Under the pieces are notes generated by a model that ran no database searches, was not told the origin of the DNA, and saw only the letters and a list, made by a program, of their open reading frames with translations. Shown piece after piece: positions 1 through 7,571 of a DNA stretch of 64,000 nucleotides; positions within the stretch are counted from its first letter, which is position 1; every line of letters starts with the position of its first letter. This stretch comes from RUG11462 sp045539315 (GTDB taxonomy: Bacteria; Bacillota; Clostridia; Oscillospirales; Acutalibacteraceae): the NCBI GenBank assembly GCA_045539315.1, contig JAZQFC010000031.1, positions 19,987 to 83,986 on the forward strand, given 5' to 3'. The position numbers and the translations under genes are program-made.

Positions 1-671
1 GCACTAGACTCATCAGTGATTTTAATCTTTTTACCGTTTTTTTCTAAACTTAAATGAGACTCAACATTGCTTCTGCCTTTTGAAAGAGTTGCATCAATGC
101 TCCAATATTCCTCTGGAATGAACGCTCTGATTTCTTTTTCTCTATCTACAACTATTTTGAGCGCTGCAGACTGACATCTACCAGCGGATAAACCTCTTTT
201 AACTTTTCTCCAAAGAAACGGACTTAATTTATAGCCAACTATTCTATCAAGAACTCTTCTTGCTTGTTGAGCATCAACTAAATCCATATCAATTTTTCTA
301 GGATTTTTAATGCCTTCTTCAACGCCTTTTTTTGTAATCTCATTAAATGTTACTCTATTGAGTTCATTTTGATCAAGACCCAAAATATAACAAAGATGCC
401 AAGAAATAGCCTCTCCTTCTCTATCCGGGTCCCCCGCGAGATATACAAAATCAGCCTTTGCCGCTTTTGAACGAAGCGATTTAATAATTTCTTTTTTATC
501 GCTCATTTCAAGATATTTAGGCTCAAAATTGTTTTCTATATCAACACCCATTTTAGATTTAGGCAAATCTCTGATATGACCCATACAAGCCACAACTTCA
601 TAATCTGCACCTAAATACTTTTTAACGGTTTTTGCTTTACCAGGTGATTCAAGTATAACTAATTTAGACAT
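1..671 (-). CDS. topA: DNA topoisomerase I, N-terminal part (cut by window edge)
   Basis: Type IA topoisomerase that relaxes negative supercoils. The gene starts with ATG at 671 and runs off the left edge, so only about 223 N-terminal residues are visible and there is no stop. The reading shows the TOPRIM start VILESPGKAKTVKKYLG, the GHIRDLP segment and the acidic DPDREGEAISWHL motif, all typical of TopA. The catalytic tyrosine, usually near residue 300, lies outside the window. It sits 14 bp downstream of dprA on the same strand, an order (dprA then topA) common in Firmicutes. The identification is firm; completeness cannot be judged. Confidence 0.95.
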   Translation of the reverse strand, partial: MSKLVILESPGKAKTVKKYLGADYEVVACMGHIRDLPKSKMGVDIENNFEPKYLEMSDKKEIIKSLRSKAAKADFVYLAGDPDREGEAISWHLCYILGLDQNELNRVTFNEITKKGVEEGIKNPRKIDMDLVDAQQARRVLDRIVGYKLSPFLWRKVKRGLSAGRCQSAALKIVVDREKEIRAFIPEEYWSIDATLSKGRSNVESHLSLEKNGKKIKITDESS

Positions 672-685
672 AACTCTCTCCAATT

Positions 686-1948
686 TTATTTAATTTCAAA
701 TCTGCCACCAGGCAGAGAATTTATTATTCCATTTATTTCAAGTTCTGTTAGATAAAACATAATATCAGCGGCATCTAAACCGGTTTTTTCAGATATATCA
801 TCAGACGATAAAGGTTCATTGTCAAAACAATCATAAACAACCTTTAAATTTTCATCGCCTTGAATGTTTAAATCTTCAAACTTTACTTTTTCTTTTACAA
901 AAACTTCTTTTTCAACCTTTTCTTTAACAGTTTTGGTCAAAGATTTGTTGTTTTTCTTATTTTTGGTTGTTTTAGAAGACTTTTTATCAACTTTTTTGCT
1001 GTATTTTATCTGAAGTTTTAAAAAGACATCGTCATCATAAATTGCAGCACCTGCATATCTAAGATTTAATTTATGTGGATATGCAAATATATATTCATTC
1101 AACACATCGTTTGCAGAATATACAGGAGTGGCACCTTCTTGCAATAATTTATTAGAGCCTCGGTAATTATCATTTGATAAATCGCCGGGAACTATAAAAA
1201 TATCTTTACCATATTCGAGCGCATAACTAACTGTAATTGAAACTCCGCTTACTTCAGGAACTTCAATACCAACAACACCCATAGAAAGCGCTGCCATTAT
1301 TCTATTTCTGATTTGAAAAGCATCGCGTTCAACTCTACCTAATGGTTGAACTTCACTTATTACTGCGCCACAGTTTTCAACCTGTTTTCTCACATCTTTA
1401 AGTGAATTAAGATAATTATAATCAACACCACAAGGTCTCACAATTACAGAAGGCTTTTTAGCATACAAAGCACCTTGAGAACATTTGGTATCTATACCGT
1501 CTGCTCCGCCACTAACAACAATGGCGCCTGCTTGTGCTATTCTATAACTTAATGTAGCCGCAATAATCATACCATTTAAAGAGCATTTACGCGTGCCGAT
1601 CATAGTTATAGCAACTTCTTCATTAAAGTTAGGCAGTTCACCACGAACATATAAAACAGTAGGTGGATTCATAATACGCTTTAATGATAATGGATAGTTC
1701 TCATCTTCAATAGTTACTATTCCAATATCATTTTTATCGCAATATTTGATTATTGATTCTGCTTTTCTTAAATTATATGAAACTAACTTTTCATAACTTT
1801 TATCCGTCAAAAATTCAACTTGACTTCTCTTTAAAGACTTATCAAATAATTGACTAACATCTTCAACATTTTCAAGTATTTTAGACACTTCAATAGAGCC
1901 ATACCCTAAAATGTTTTGCAATGCAACCCAATAAATTGCATTTTTCAT
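686..1948 (-). CDS. dprA: DNA processing protein DprA (Smf)
   Basis: A 420-residue DprA, which in known cases binds incoming single-stranded DNA and loads RecA during natural transformation. The Rossmann-like core shows SGGADGIDTKCSQGAL, the equivalent of the usual SGGARGID motif, and IVPGDLSNDNYRGSNKL, matching the family PG...RG.N motif. The last 60 residues form the DprA winged-helix domain. Between core and winged helix, at roughly residues 310-360, is a very lysine-rich linker that is longer than in many relatives. Its ATG overlaps the upstream trmH-like stop by 4 bp (ATGA), so the two are probably translationally coupled. No other competence genes are visible here. Confidence 0.93.
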   Translation of the reverse strand: MKNAIYWVALQNILGYGSIEVSKILENVEDVSQLFDKSLKRSQVEFLTDKSYEKLVSYNLRKAESIIKYCDKNDIGIVTIEDENYPLSLKRIMNPPTVLYVRGELPNFNEEVAITMIGTRKCSLNGMIIAATLSYRIAQAGAIVVSGGADGIDTKCSQGALYAKKPSVIVRPCGVDYNYLNSLKDVRKQVENCGAVISEVQPLGRVERDAFQIRNRIMAALSMGVVGIEVPEVSGVSITVSYALEYGKDIFIVPGDLSNDNYRGSNKLLQEGATPVYSANDVLNEYIFAYPHKLNLRYAGAAIYDDDVFLKLQIKYSKKVDKKSSKTTKNKKNNKSLTKTVKEKVEKEVFVKEKVKFEDLNIQGDENLKVVYDCFDNEPLSSDDISEKTGLDAADIMFYLTELEINGIINSLPGGRFEIK

Positions 1949-2739
1949 AAACTATCACGCACCATTTCAAACATCAAAACTGATGCCGCGGCCGCCGCAT
2001 TTAAAGATTCTGCTCGTCCAAGCATAGGAATAGTAATTGAATTATCGCATTTGTTTATAACATCATCGTTTAAACCATTTGCCTCATTACCAATTAACAT
2101 AGCGCATCTGCCTGAAAAAGAAACATTTGTTATTTTTTTAGCAGTATCTCTTGGTGTTGACGCAAATGACTTAAATTTATTTTGTTTTAAAAATGCAAAA
2201 GTTTCATCAATATCAAGTTGTAAAACAGGTAGTCTAAATAAAGCGCCCATTGAAGCGCGCAATGCTTTTGGGTTGTAAATGTCGCAACCGCCACTAACTA
2301 TAAGCGCATCAATTCCAAACGCCTCAGCAGTACGACTAATCGTGCCAATATTAGCAGGGTCTTGAACATCAACAAGCACAGTAAATTTTGAATTATCATT
2401 TAATTTTAAATCACAGTTAATATTTTTACAAACACAAACAATTCCTTGCGGAGATACTGTATCACAAATATGTTTCATAATTTCTTCAGTAACTATGTAT
2501 GTTTCACTTGCTTTTTCTATTAACTTTTCAGCATCATCTTTGCATTTATTAAGACAATTTTCAGTTATAAAAACGGTTTGAATTTCAACACCGCTTTTGT
2601 AAGCATCAAAGCATAATCTTATGCCTTCAACTACAAATAAGCCGTTCTGACTTCTCATTTTCGAAGAACAAAACAGCTTGAGTGTATCTTTAATTTTTTG
2701 GTTGCTTTTACTGGAAATTAATTTCAAACCAAACACCAA
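1945..2739 (-). CDS. TrmH/SpoU-family RNA 2'-O-methyltransferase
   Basis: A 264-residue SPOUT-class RNA methyltransferase. The N-terminal 100 residues match the SpoU substrate-binding domain. The catalytic domain shows all three family motifs: QDPANIGTISRTAEAF, LIGNEANGLND and IPMLGRAESLNAAAAASVL. Its substrate (a 23S rRNA or tRNA ribose) cannot be told from sequence. The start is uncertain: TTG at 2739, GTG at 2736 and TTG at 2727 are all possible and the ribosome binding site (CGGAA) is weak. It lies downstream of the infC-rpmI-rplT terminator and overlaps dprA. I saw no promoter in the short gap upstream, so it may depend on read-through. Confidence 0.88.
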   Translation of the reverse strand: MVFGLKLISSKSNQKIKDTLKLFCSSKMRSQNGLFVVEGIRLCFDAYKSGVEIQTVFITENCLNKCKDDAEKLIEKASETYIVTEEIMKHICDTVSPQGIVCVCKNINCDLKLNDNSKFTVLVDVQDPANIGTISRTAEAFGIDALIVSGGCDIYNPKALRASMGALFRLPVLQLDIDETFAFLKQNKFKSFASTPRDTAKKITNVSFSGRCAMLIGNEANGLNDDVINKCDNSITIPMLGRAESLNAAAAASVLMFEMVRDSL

Positions 2740-2772
2740 TTTCCGTATAAATTTTTAAAAAAATAAACAAAA

Positions 2773-2803
2773 CGCACCCGAAGACAAAATGACTCCGGGT
2801 ACG
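2773..2803 (-). terminator. Terminator of the infC-rpmI-rplT operon
   Basis: Read on the minus strand, this is an 11-bp stem (CGTACCCGGAG pairing with TTTCGGGTGCG-like arm, with two G-U pairs) just after the rplT stop, followed by a T-rich tract (TTTTGTTTATTTTTTT). It fits a Rho-independent terminator. The trmH-like gene begins about 35 bp further on. Confidence 0.8.
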
Positions 2804-2812
2804 AATTTCATA

Positions 2813-3169
2813 TTACTTTAAAGCTTCTTTAGCTTGTTCGCAAAGAGCTGTGAAACCTGCTGCATCTGAAACAGCCAATTCAGCAAGCATCTTTCTGTTC
2901 ATGCCAATTCCAGCTTTTTTAAGACCGTTGATGAATGTTGAGTAGTTCATACCATTCATTTTGCAAGCAGCAGAAATACGAGTAATCCAGAGTCTTCTGA
3001 AATCTCTTTTCTTTTGTTTACGGCCGATATAAGCATATTGACCTGATTTCATAACTGCTTGTTTAGCAGTTTTAAAAAGTTTATGTTTAGAACCAAAGTA
3101 ACCTTTAGCTAATTTTAAAGTTTTATTTCTTCTTTTGCGAGTCATCATCGCACCTTTAACTCTTGCCAT
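2813..3169 (-). CDS. rplT: 50S ribosomal protein L20
   Basis: A 118-residue L20, the normal length, strongly basic at the N-terminus (MARVKGAMMTRKRRNKTLKLA). It binds 23S rRNA early in large-subunit assembly. In Bacillus, L20 also represses its own operon by binding the leader upstream of infC; the leader in this window has the right layout for that. It is the last gene of infC-rpmI-rplT, 42 bp after rpmI, and is followed by a strong terminator. Ribosome binding site AAAGGAACG lies upstream of the ATG. Confidence 0.98.
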   Translation of the reverse strand: MARVKGAMMTRKRRNKTLKLAKGYFGSKHKLFKTAKQAVMKSGQYAYIGRKQKKRDFRRLWITRISAACKMNGMNYSTFINGLKKAGIGMNRKMLAELAVSDAAGFTALCEQAKEALK

Positions 3170-3211
3170 TGTTTATCGTTCCTTTCTTTAGGCGTTAAAA
3201 ATAGATTCTTC

Positions 3212-3409
3212 TTATTTATAAGGAATAAGTCTCTTTACTGCTGGTGTATTTGTTTTATCAGCGATAGTTGTTTTTCTCAAGTTTCTCTTTCTCTTTGTTG
3301 TTTTCTTGTTGAGAATGTGTGATTTAAAAGCGTGAGCTCTTTTTACTTTTCCGTTTTTAGTAAGATTAAATCTCTTTTTTGCACCGGAATGGGTTTTAAT
3401 TTTAGGCAT
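3212..3409 (-). CDS. rpmI: 50S ribosomal protein L35
   Basis: A 65-residue L35 of standard length, starting MPKIKTHSGAKKRF and containing the conserved SHILNKKTTKRKRNLR segment. It is a small basic large-subunit protein. It sits 23 bp after infC and is preceded by a strong GGAGGACA ribosome binding site, in the canonical infC-rpmI-rplT order. Confidence 0.98.
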   Translation of the reverse strand: MPKIKTHSGAKKRFNLTKNGKVKRAHAFKSHILNKKTTKRKRNLRKTTIADKTNTPAVKRLIPYK

Positions 3410-3432
3410 TGTATTGTCCTCCTCAAATATTG

Positions 3433-3951
3433 TTAATTCTTCTTAGGCGCTAAAAACATCAGCATGTTTCTACCTTCCATTTTAGCAGGCTTTTCAATTG
3501 CTGCAAATTCTGTACAAGCTTCTGCGAATCTATTCATAGTATCAAGACCAAGTTCGGTATGACCGATGGCACGACCTTTAAAACGAATAGAAACTTTAAC
3601 TTTATCGCCGTTAGCAATAAAGCGTTGAGTATGCTTTAATTTTGTGTTGAAATCGTGAACATCAATGTTAAGACCAAGTCTGATTTCTTTAGTTTCAACA
3701 ACCTTTTGTGCTTTTCTTGCTTCCTTTTCCTTTTTAGCCTGGTCAAATTTGAACTTACCATAGTCCATAATTTTACAAACAGGCGGTTCAGCATTAGGAG
3801 CAATTTTCACAAGGTCAAGGTTAGCGGCTTCTGCTTTTTTTAAAGCTTCTTCAGAAGACACGATACCAAGTTGCGCACCGTCAGCACCAATAAGTCTTAC
3901 TTTTTCGTCTCTGATTTCTTCGTTAATGGAATGTTCTTTTTTACTGATGAT
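3433..3951 (-). CDS. infC: Translation initiation factor IF-3, probable ATC start
   Basis: IF-3 binds the 30S subunit and checks start codon-anticodon pairing. The protein shows the family sequence HSINEEIRDEKVRLIG at its N-terminus, KIMDYGKFKFDQAKKEKEARK, and the C-terminal domain with VKVSIRFKGR and GRNMLMFLAPK. No ATG, GTG or TTG sits where IF-3 proteins begin. A strong GGAGGTG (3956-3962) is followed 6 nt later by ATC at 3951 and 9 nt later by another ATC at 3948, and starting there gives 172 or 171 residues, the normal IF-3 length. The longer in-frame GTG at 4008 lies inside the leader terminator and makes an unrelated N-terminus. IF-3 genes are known for AUU-type starts that give autoregulation, so ATC is the likely start. 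Which ATC is used is unresolved. Confidence 0.93.
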   Translation of the reverse strand: MISKKEHSINEEIRDEKVRLIGADGAQLGIVSSEEALKKAEAANLDLVKIAPNAEPPVCKIMDYGKFKFDQAKKEKEARKAQKVVETKEIRLGLNIDVHDFNTKLKHTQRFIANGDKVKVSIRFKGRAIGHTELGLDTMNRFAEACTEFAAIEKPAKMEGRNMLMFLAPKKN

Positions 3952-3955
3952 TAAA

Positions 3956-3962
3956 CACCTCC
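3956..3962 (-). promoter_or_regulatory. Shine-Dalgarno site that fixes the infC start
   Basis: GGAGGTG on the minus strand, an almost complete match to the 16S anti-Shine-Dalgarno sequence. It lies downstream of the leader terminator and 6 nt before ATC at 3951. No ordinary start codon follows it in the infC frame, which is the main evidence for the ATC start. Confidence 0.75.
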
Positions 3963-3977
3963 GATAAATTTTACAAC

Positions 3978-4002
3978 AAAAAAAGACGGAATAATTTCCG
4001 TC
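3978..4002 (-). terminator. Leader attenuator terminator before infC
   Basis: Minus-strand stem GACGGAA / TTCCGTC with the four-base loop ATTA, followed by seven T residues. It lies upstream of the infC start within the transcribed leader, so it acts as an attenuator and not as the end of a gene. Confidence 0.85.
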
Positions 4003-4098
4003 CGACACAAAACCGCATAATTACACTAAAAAAGCGGTAAGATTGGCCTTGTTAAGATAAAACCACAAGGCGAGAACCGGACGTTCTTCTTTGTTGTT
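3978..4098 (-). promoter_or_regulatory. Attenuated 5' leader of infC (L20-leader-like)
   Basis: About 120 nt of transcribed leader between the likely start site near 4098 and the infC ribosome binding site. Read on the minus strand it holds a small hairpin around 4076-4086, a second hairpin pairing GCCTTGT with ACAAGGC, a third pairing ACCGC with GCGGT, and a terminator at 3978-4002. CGTCCG at 4078-4083 is exactly complementary to CGGACG at 3999-4004. The latter overlaps the 5' arm of the terminator, so the two pairings exclude each other: a terminator/antiterminator switch. This is the arrangement of the L20 leader of Firmicutes, where L20 binding favours termination. That L20 is the ligand is inferred. 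Confidence 0.75.
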
Positions 4099-4104
4099 GA
4101 TGAT

Positions 4105-4133
4105 ATCTTACCACATCTTTACCGCTTTGTCAA
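4105..4133 (-). promoter_or_regulatory. Promoter of infC-rpmI-rplT
   Basis: On the minus strand TTGACA (4128-4133), a 17-bp spacer, then TAAGAT (4105-4110): a near-consensus vegetative promoter placing the start near 4098. The -35 box lies only 8 bp after the tgt stop codon, so infC has its own promoter directly behind queA-tgt. Confidence 0.85.
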
Positions 4134-4140
4134 GTCTTTT

Positions 4141-5274
4141 TTATATTCTTTTATCAATTACGCCCTTTTGTGATTTATAAAATTCTTCGTATCTATCTTC
4201 ATCTATTGCTTTTCTTATCTTCTCCATAAGAGTGTTATAAAAATAGAGATTGTGAATAACACAAAGGCGCATTCCAAGCATTTCATTTGCTTTAAGCAAA
4301 TGTCTGATATATGCTTTTGAATGTTTCCTGCAAACAGGGCAATCACATTCTGTATCAATCGGTTCTTCATCAAGCATATATTTTGCATTATTAAGATTAA
4401 CGATGCCTTTCCAAGTGAAAAGTTGTCCATGTCTTGCATTTCTTGATGGCATTACACAGTCAAACAAGTCAACTCCCCTACGCACACCCTCGATAATATT
4501 CATAGGAGTACCGACGCCCATTAAATAACGAATTTTATCTTTAGGTGCAAATGGCTCTACTGCTTCAATTACAGAATACATAACCTCCGCAGGCTCGCCT
4601 ACTGCAAGACCACCTATTGCATAACCATCTAAATCCATATCAGCAATAATTTTCATATGCTCTGCTCTTAAATCTTCAAAAGTGCAACCTTGATTGATAC
4701 CAAATAAAAGTTGATTCTTATTTATAGTATCATCACGCATATTTAATTCTTTCATTTTCTTCTGGCAACGCTCTAACCAACGAGTTGTTCGTTTACAAGA
4801 CTCTTGGGCATAAGAATAAGGCGCAGGATTTTCAACACATTCATCAAAAGCCATAGCAATAGTCGATGCTAAATTAGACTGAATTTGCATACTTTCTTCA
4901 GGACCCATAAAAATTTTATGACCATCTATATGAGAACGAAATTCAACGCCTTCTTCAGAAATCTTACGAAGACTGCTTAAAGAAAAAACTTGAAATCCGC
5001 CGCTATCAGTTAAAATAGGACCATTAAAACCTGTAAATTTATGCAAACCACCAAGTTTTTTGACATTTTCATCACCTGGTCGAAGGTGCAAATGATAGGT
5101 ATTGCAAAGTTGTACTTGACACTTATTCTCCATCAAATCATAGGCAGAAACAGCGCCTTTAATAGCGCCACAAGTAGCAACATTCATAAAAGCAGGTGTT
5201 TGCACAGTTCCGTGAACGGTTGTAAATTCGCCTCGTCTTGCGCTACCGTCTTTTTTTAGTAATTTATATGACAT
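4141..5274 (-). CDS. tgt: tRNA-guanine transglycosylase
   Basis: A 377-residue Tgt that swaps guanine for the queuine precursor preQ1 at position 34 of GUN-anticodon tRNAs. It shows LTDSGGFQVFSL with the substrate-binding aspartate, the catalytic aspartate region FDCVMPSRNARHG, and the zinc site CDCPVCRKHSKAYIRHL followed by the conserved late histidine in VIHNLY. The ATG has a GGAGAG ribosome binding site. It lies 9 bp after queA, which acts at the next step of the same pathway. No terminator is obvious between tgt and the infC promoter. Confidence 0.97.
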   Translation of the reverse strand: MSYKLLKKDGSARRGEFTTVHGTVQTPAFMNVATCGAIKGAVSAYDLMENKCQVQLCNTYHLHLRPGDENVKKLGGLHKFTGFNGPILTDSGGFQVFSLSSLRKISEEGVEFRSHIDGHKIFMGPEESMQIQSNLASTIAMAFDECVENPAPYSYAQESCKRTTRWLERCQKKMKELNMRDDTINKNQLLFGINQGCTFEDLRAEHMKIIADMDLDGYAIGGLAVGEPAEVMYSVIEAVEPFAPKDKIRYLMGVGTPMNIIEGVRRGVDLFDCVMPSRNARHGQLFTWKGIVNLNNAKYMLDEEPIDTECDCPVCRKHSKAYIRHLLKANEMLGMRLCVIHNLYFYNTLMEKIRKAIDEDRYEEFYKSQKGVIDKRI

Positions 5275-5283
5275 AAAGCTCTC

Positions 5284-6306
5284 CTAACTAATAAACATAG
5301 CATCGCCAAATGAGAAAAATCTATATTTTTCATCAACTGCGATTTTGTACGCATTTAAAACATTTTCACGCCCTGCAAGCGCAGAAATAAGCATTATCAA
5401 TGTGCTTTCAGGCAAGTGAAAATTAGTGATAAGCGCATCTAAACATTTAAACTCATAACCAGGGTAAATAAATATAGATGTATCCCCTTCGTCTGCTTTA
5501 ATCTCACCTTTTGAAGCAACCGATTCAACAGTTCTGCAAGATGTTGTTCCAACACAAATAACTCTACCATCGTTTTTCTTTGTTTCATTAATAATTTGTG
5601 CTGTTTCTTCAGGCATTATATAATGTTCAGAATGCATTAAATGGTCTTCAATATTATCTGCCTTTACAGGTCTAAATGTTCCAAGACCAACATGTAAAGT
5701 TACATAAGCAATTTTTACGCCTTTTTCCTTGATTTTATCAAGCAATTCATTAGTAAAATGAAGTCCCGCTGTTGGTGCCGCTGCGCTTCCCTCATACTTT
5801 GCATAAACAGTTTGATAACGTTTGCAATCTTTTAGGGTTTCATGAATATAATGTGGTAACGGCATTTCACCAACTTTATCTAAAACTTCATAAAAATTGC
5901 CTTCATATGAAAATTTAATAATACGGTTGCCGTCATCTTTAACATCTGTTACAACTGCACTTAAAATATCATTAGCAAATGTAAATTCATAACCAACTTT
6001 TGCTTTTTTACCAGGACCTGCAAGACATTCCCATTTATCATCGCCCAAGTTTTTCAAAAGCAAAAACTCAACAACAGCGCCTGTATCTACACGAGTGCCA
6101 TATATTCTAGCAGGAATAACTTTTGTATTATTAAGAACCAAACAGTCGCCTTTATGCAAGTAATCCAATATATCATAAAAGTGCTTGTGTTCAACTTTTC
6201 CTGTATCTTTATCAAGAAGCATTAACCTTGATTCTTCTCTGTTTTTAGCAGGGTGTTGAGCAATTAATTCTTCAGGTAAATTGTAATAAAAATCCTGCTT
6301 TCTCAT
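5284..6306 (-). CDS. queA: S-adenosylmethionine:tRNA ribosyltransferase-isomerase
   Basis: A 340-residue QueA of usual size. It transfers the ribosyl part of SAM to preQ1-tRNA to form epoxyqueuosine. Recognisable segments include FYYNLPEELIAQHP at the start, DCLVLNNTKVIPARIYG, PTAGLHFTNELLDKIKEKG and TTSCRTVES, with the C-terminal SALAGRENVLNAYKIAV. It is first in the queA-tgt pair, with a GAAAGGAA ribosome binding site and a good promoter about 90 bp upstream. Confidence 0.97.
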   Translation of the reverse strand: MRKQDFYYNLPEELIAQHPAKNREESRLMLLDKDTGKVEHKHFYDILDYLHKGDCLVLNNTKVIPARIYGTRVDTGAVVEFLLLKNLGDDKWECLAGPGKKAKVGYEFTFANDILSAVVTDVKDDGNRIIKFSYEGNFYEVLDKVGEMPLPHYIHETLKDCKRYQTVYAKYEGSAAAPTAGLHFTNELLDKIKEKGVKIAYVTLHVGLGTFRPVKADNIEDHLMHSEHYIMPEETAQIINETKKNDGRVICVGTTSCRTVESVASKGEIKADEGDTSIFIYPGYEFKCLDALITNFHLPESTLIMLISALAGRENVLNAYKIAVDEKYRFFSFGDAMFIS

Positions 6307-6394
6307 ATTGACATTCCTTTCATTATATGATAAAATATATCGAAAATGATTTATATAATAGGGTTATATGGTTATTTTTTCTTTCGTGACTTCT

Positions 6395-6423
6395 ATTATA
6401 TTGCATTTCAAAAGATTTTACAA
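6395..6423 (-). promoter_or_regulatory. Promoter of queA-tgt
   Basis: Minus-strand TTGTAA (6418-6423), a 17-bp spacer and a perfect TATAAT (6395-6400), in the divergent gap between queA and asd. It would start transcription near 6388, leaving a leader of about 80 nt. I found no equally good promoter for asd on the plus strand in this gap. Confidence 0.72.
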
Positions 6424-6463
6424 GATATTTTTATAACATTTATATAGATTGGAAGGATTTTTT

Positions 6464-7546
6464 ATGAAAAAGTACAAAGTTGGTATTGTTGGTGCTACAG
6501 GTATGGTTGGTCAGCGTTTTGCTGTATTGCTTGAAAACCATCCTTGGTATGAAGTTGTGGCTCTTGCTGCTTCTCCTCGTTCAAAAGGCAAAACCTACAA
6601 AGAGGCTGTTGGCTCTCGTTGGGCTTTAGAAGAACCAATGCCAAAATCAATGGAAGATTTAGTTATCTTTGACGCAACTGCTGATATTGATGAAATCACT
6701 TCAATGGTTGATTTTGTTTTCTGTGCAGTTGATATGAAAAAAGATGAAATCAAAGCATTAGAAATTGAATACGCTAAGCATGAGTGTCCAGTAATTTCTA
6801 ACAATTCAGCGCACAGAGGCACTTCTGATGTTCCTATGATAGTTCCTGAACTTAACCATGAACATGCTGAAATTATCAATGCTCAAAGAAAACATTTAGG
6901 CACTAAAAAAGGTTTTGTAGCAGTAAAATCAAACTGTTCTTTGCAGTCATATGTTCCTGCTCTCTATCCTTTGCACGAAAAGTACGGTGTTAAAGATGTT
7001 TTAGTATGTACTTACCAAGCAATTTCAGGCGCAGGCAAAACTTTTGATACTTGGCCTGAAATGATTGATAACGTTATTCCATTTATCGGTGGCGAAGAAG
7101 AAAAATCTGAACAAGAGCCACTTAAAATTTGGGGTAAAATTGAAGGTGAAGAAATCGTTCCTGCGACTGCTCCTAACTTTACTGCTCAATGTTTAAGAGT
7201 TCCTGTTTCAAATGGTCATATGGGTGCAGTTTTTGTAAACTTCGAGAAAAAACCTTCAAAAGAAGAAATGATTGAAATTTGGAGAAACTTCTCTTCAGTT
7301 CCACAAGAGTTGGAACTTCCTTCTGCTCCTAAACATTTCTTATACTACTATGAAGAAGACAATATGCCACAAACAAAACTCAATCGTATGAATGAGAATG
7401 GTATGGCAGTTTCAATTGGTAGACTTAGAGAAGATACTCAATATGATTATAAATTTGTTTGTCTCTCACATAACACTTTAAGAGGTGCTGCAGGTGGTGC
7501 TCTTCTTATGGCAGAACTTCTTACTGCTAAAGGTTATATGGACTAA
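6464..7546 (+). CDS. asd: Aspartate-semialdehyde dehydrogenase, archaeal/fungal type
   Basis: A 360-residue NADPH-dependent enzyme turning aspartyl phosphate into aspartate semialdehyde, the branch point to lysine, threonine and methionine. The nucleotide-binding start reads VGIVGATGMVGQRFAVLLEN and is followed by NHPWYEVVALAASPRSKGK. The catalytic cysteine is in SNCSLQSYVPALYPL near residue 156. These patterns fit the archaeal/fungal branch of the family and not the classical bacterial one. The start is ATG at 6464 behind GGAAGGA; an in-frame TTG 15 bp upstream overlaps that site and is rejected. It is first in asd-dapA-dapB-ACT. Confidence 0.93.
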   Translation: MKKYKVGIVGATGMVGQRFAVLLENHPWYEVVALAASPRSKGKTYKEAVGSRWALEEPMPKSMEDLVIFDATADIDEITSMVDFVFCAVDMKKDEIKALEIEYAKHECPVISNNSAHRGTSDVPMIVPELNHEHAEIINAQRKHLGTKKGFVAVKSNCSLQSYVPALYPLHEKYGVKDVLVCTYQAISGAGKTFDTWPEMIDNVIPFIGGEEEKSEQEPLKIWGKIEGEEIVPATAPNFTAQCLRVPVSNGHMGAVFVNFEKKPSKEEMIEIWRNFSSVPQELELPSAPKHFLYYYEEDNMPQTKLNRMNENGMAVSIGRLREDTQYDYKFVCLSHNTLRGAAGGALLMAELLTAKGYMD

Positions 7547-7571
7547 TTTTTTTAGAAAGGATTTGAAGATT

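Noticed and set aside
1916..2278. Open frame of 120 codons on the plus strand
   Set aside because: It lies antisense within dprA and the trmH-like gene, has no ribosome binding site and no recognisable sequence; both genes on the other strand are well supported.
3952..4008. GTG-started extension of infC
   Set aside because: The extra 19 residues are translated from the leader terminator hairpin and match no IF-3 N-terminus; the ribosome binding site lies after them.
6424..6463. Plus-strand promoter for asd
   Set aside because: Several weak -10-like stretches exist but none has a fitting -35 at 16-18 bp, so I did not list one.
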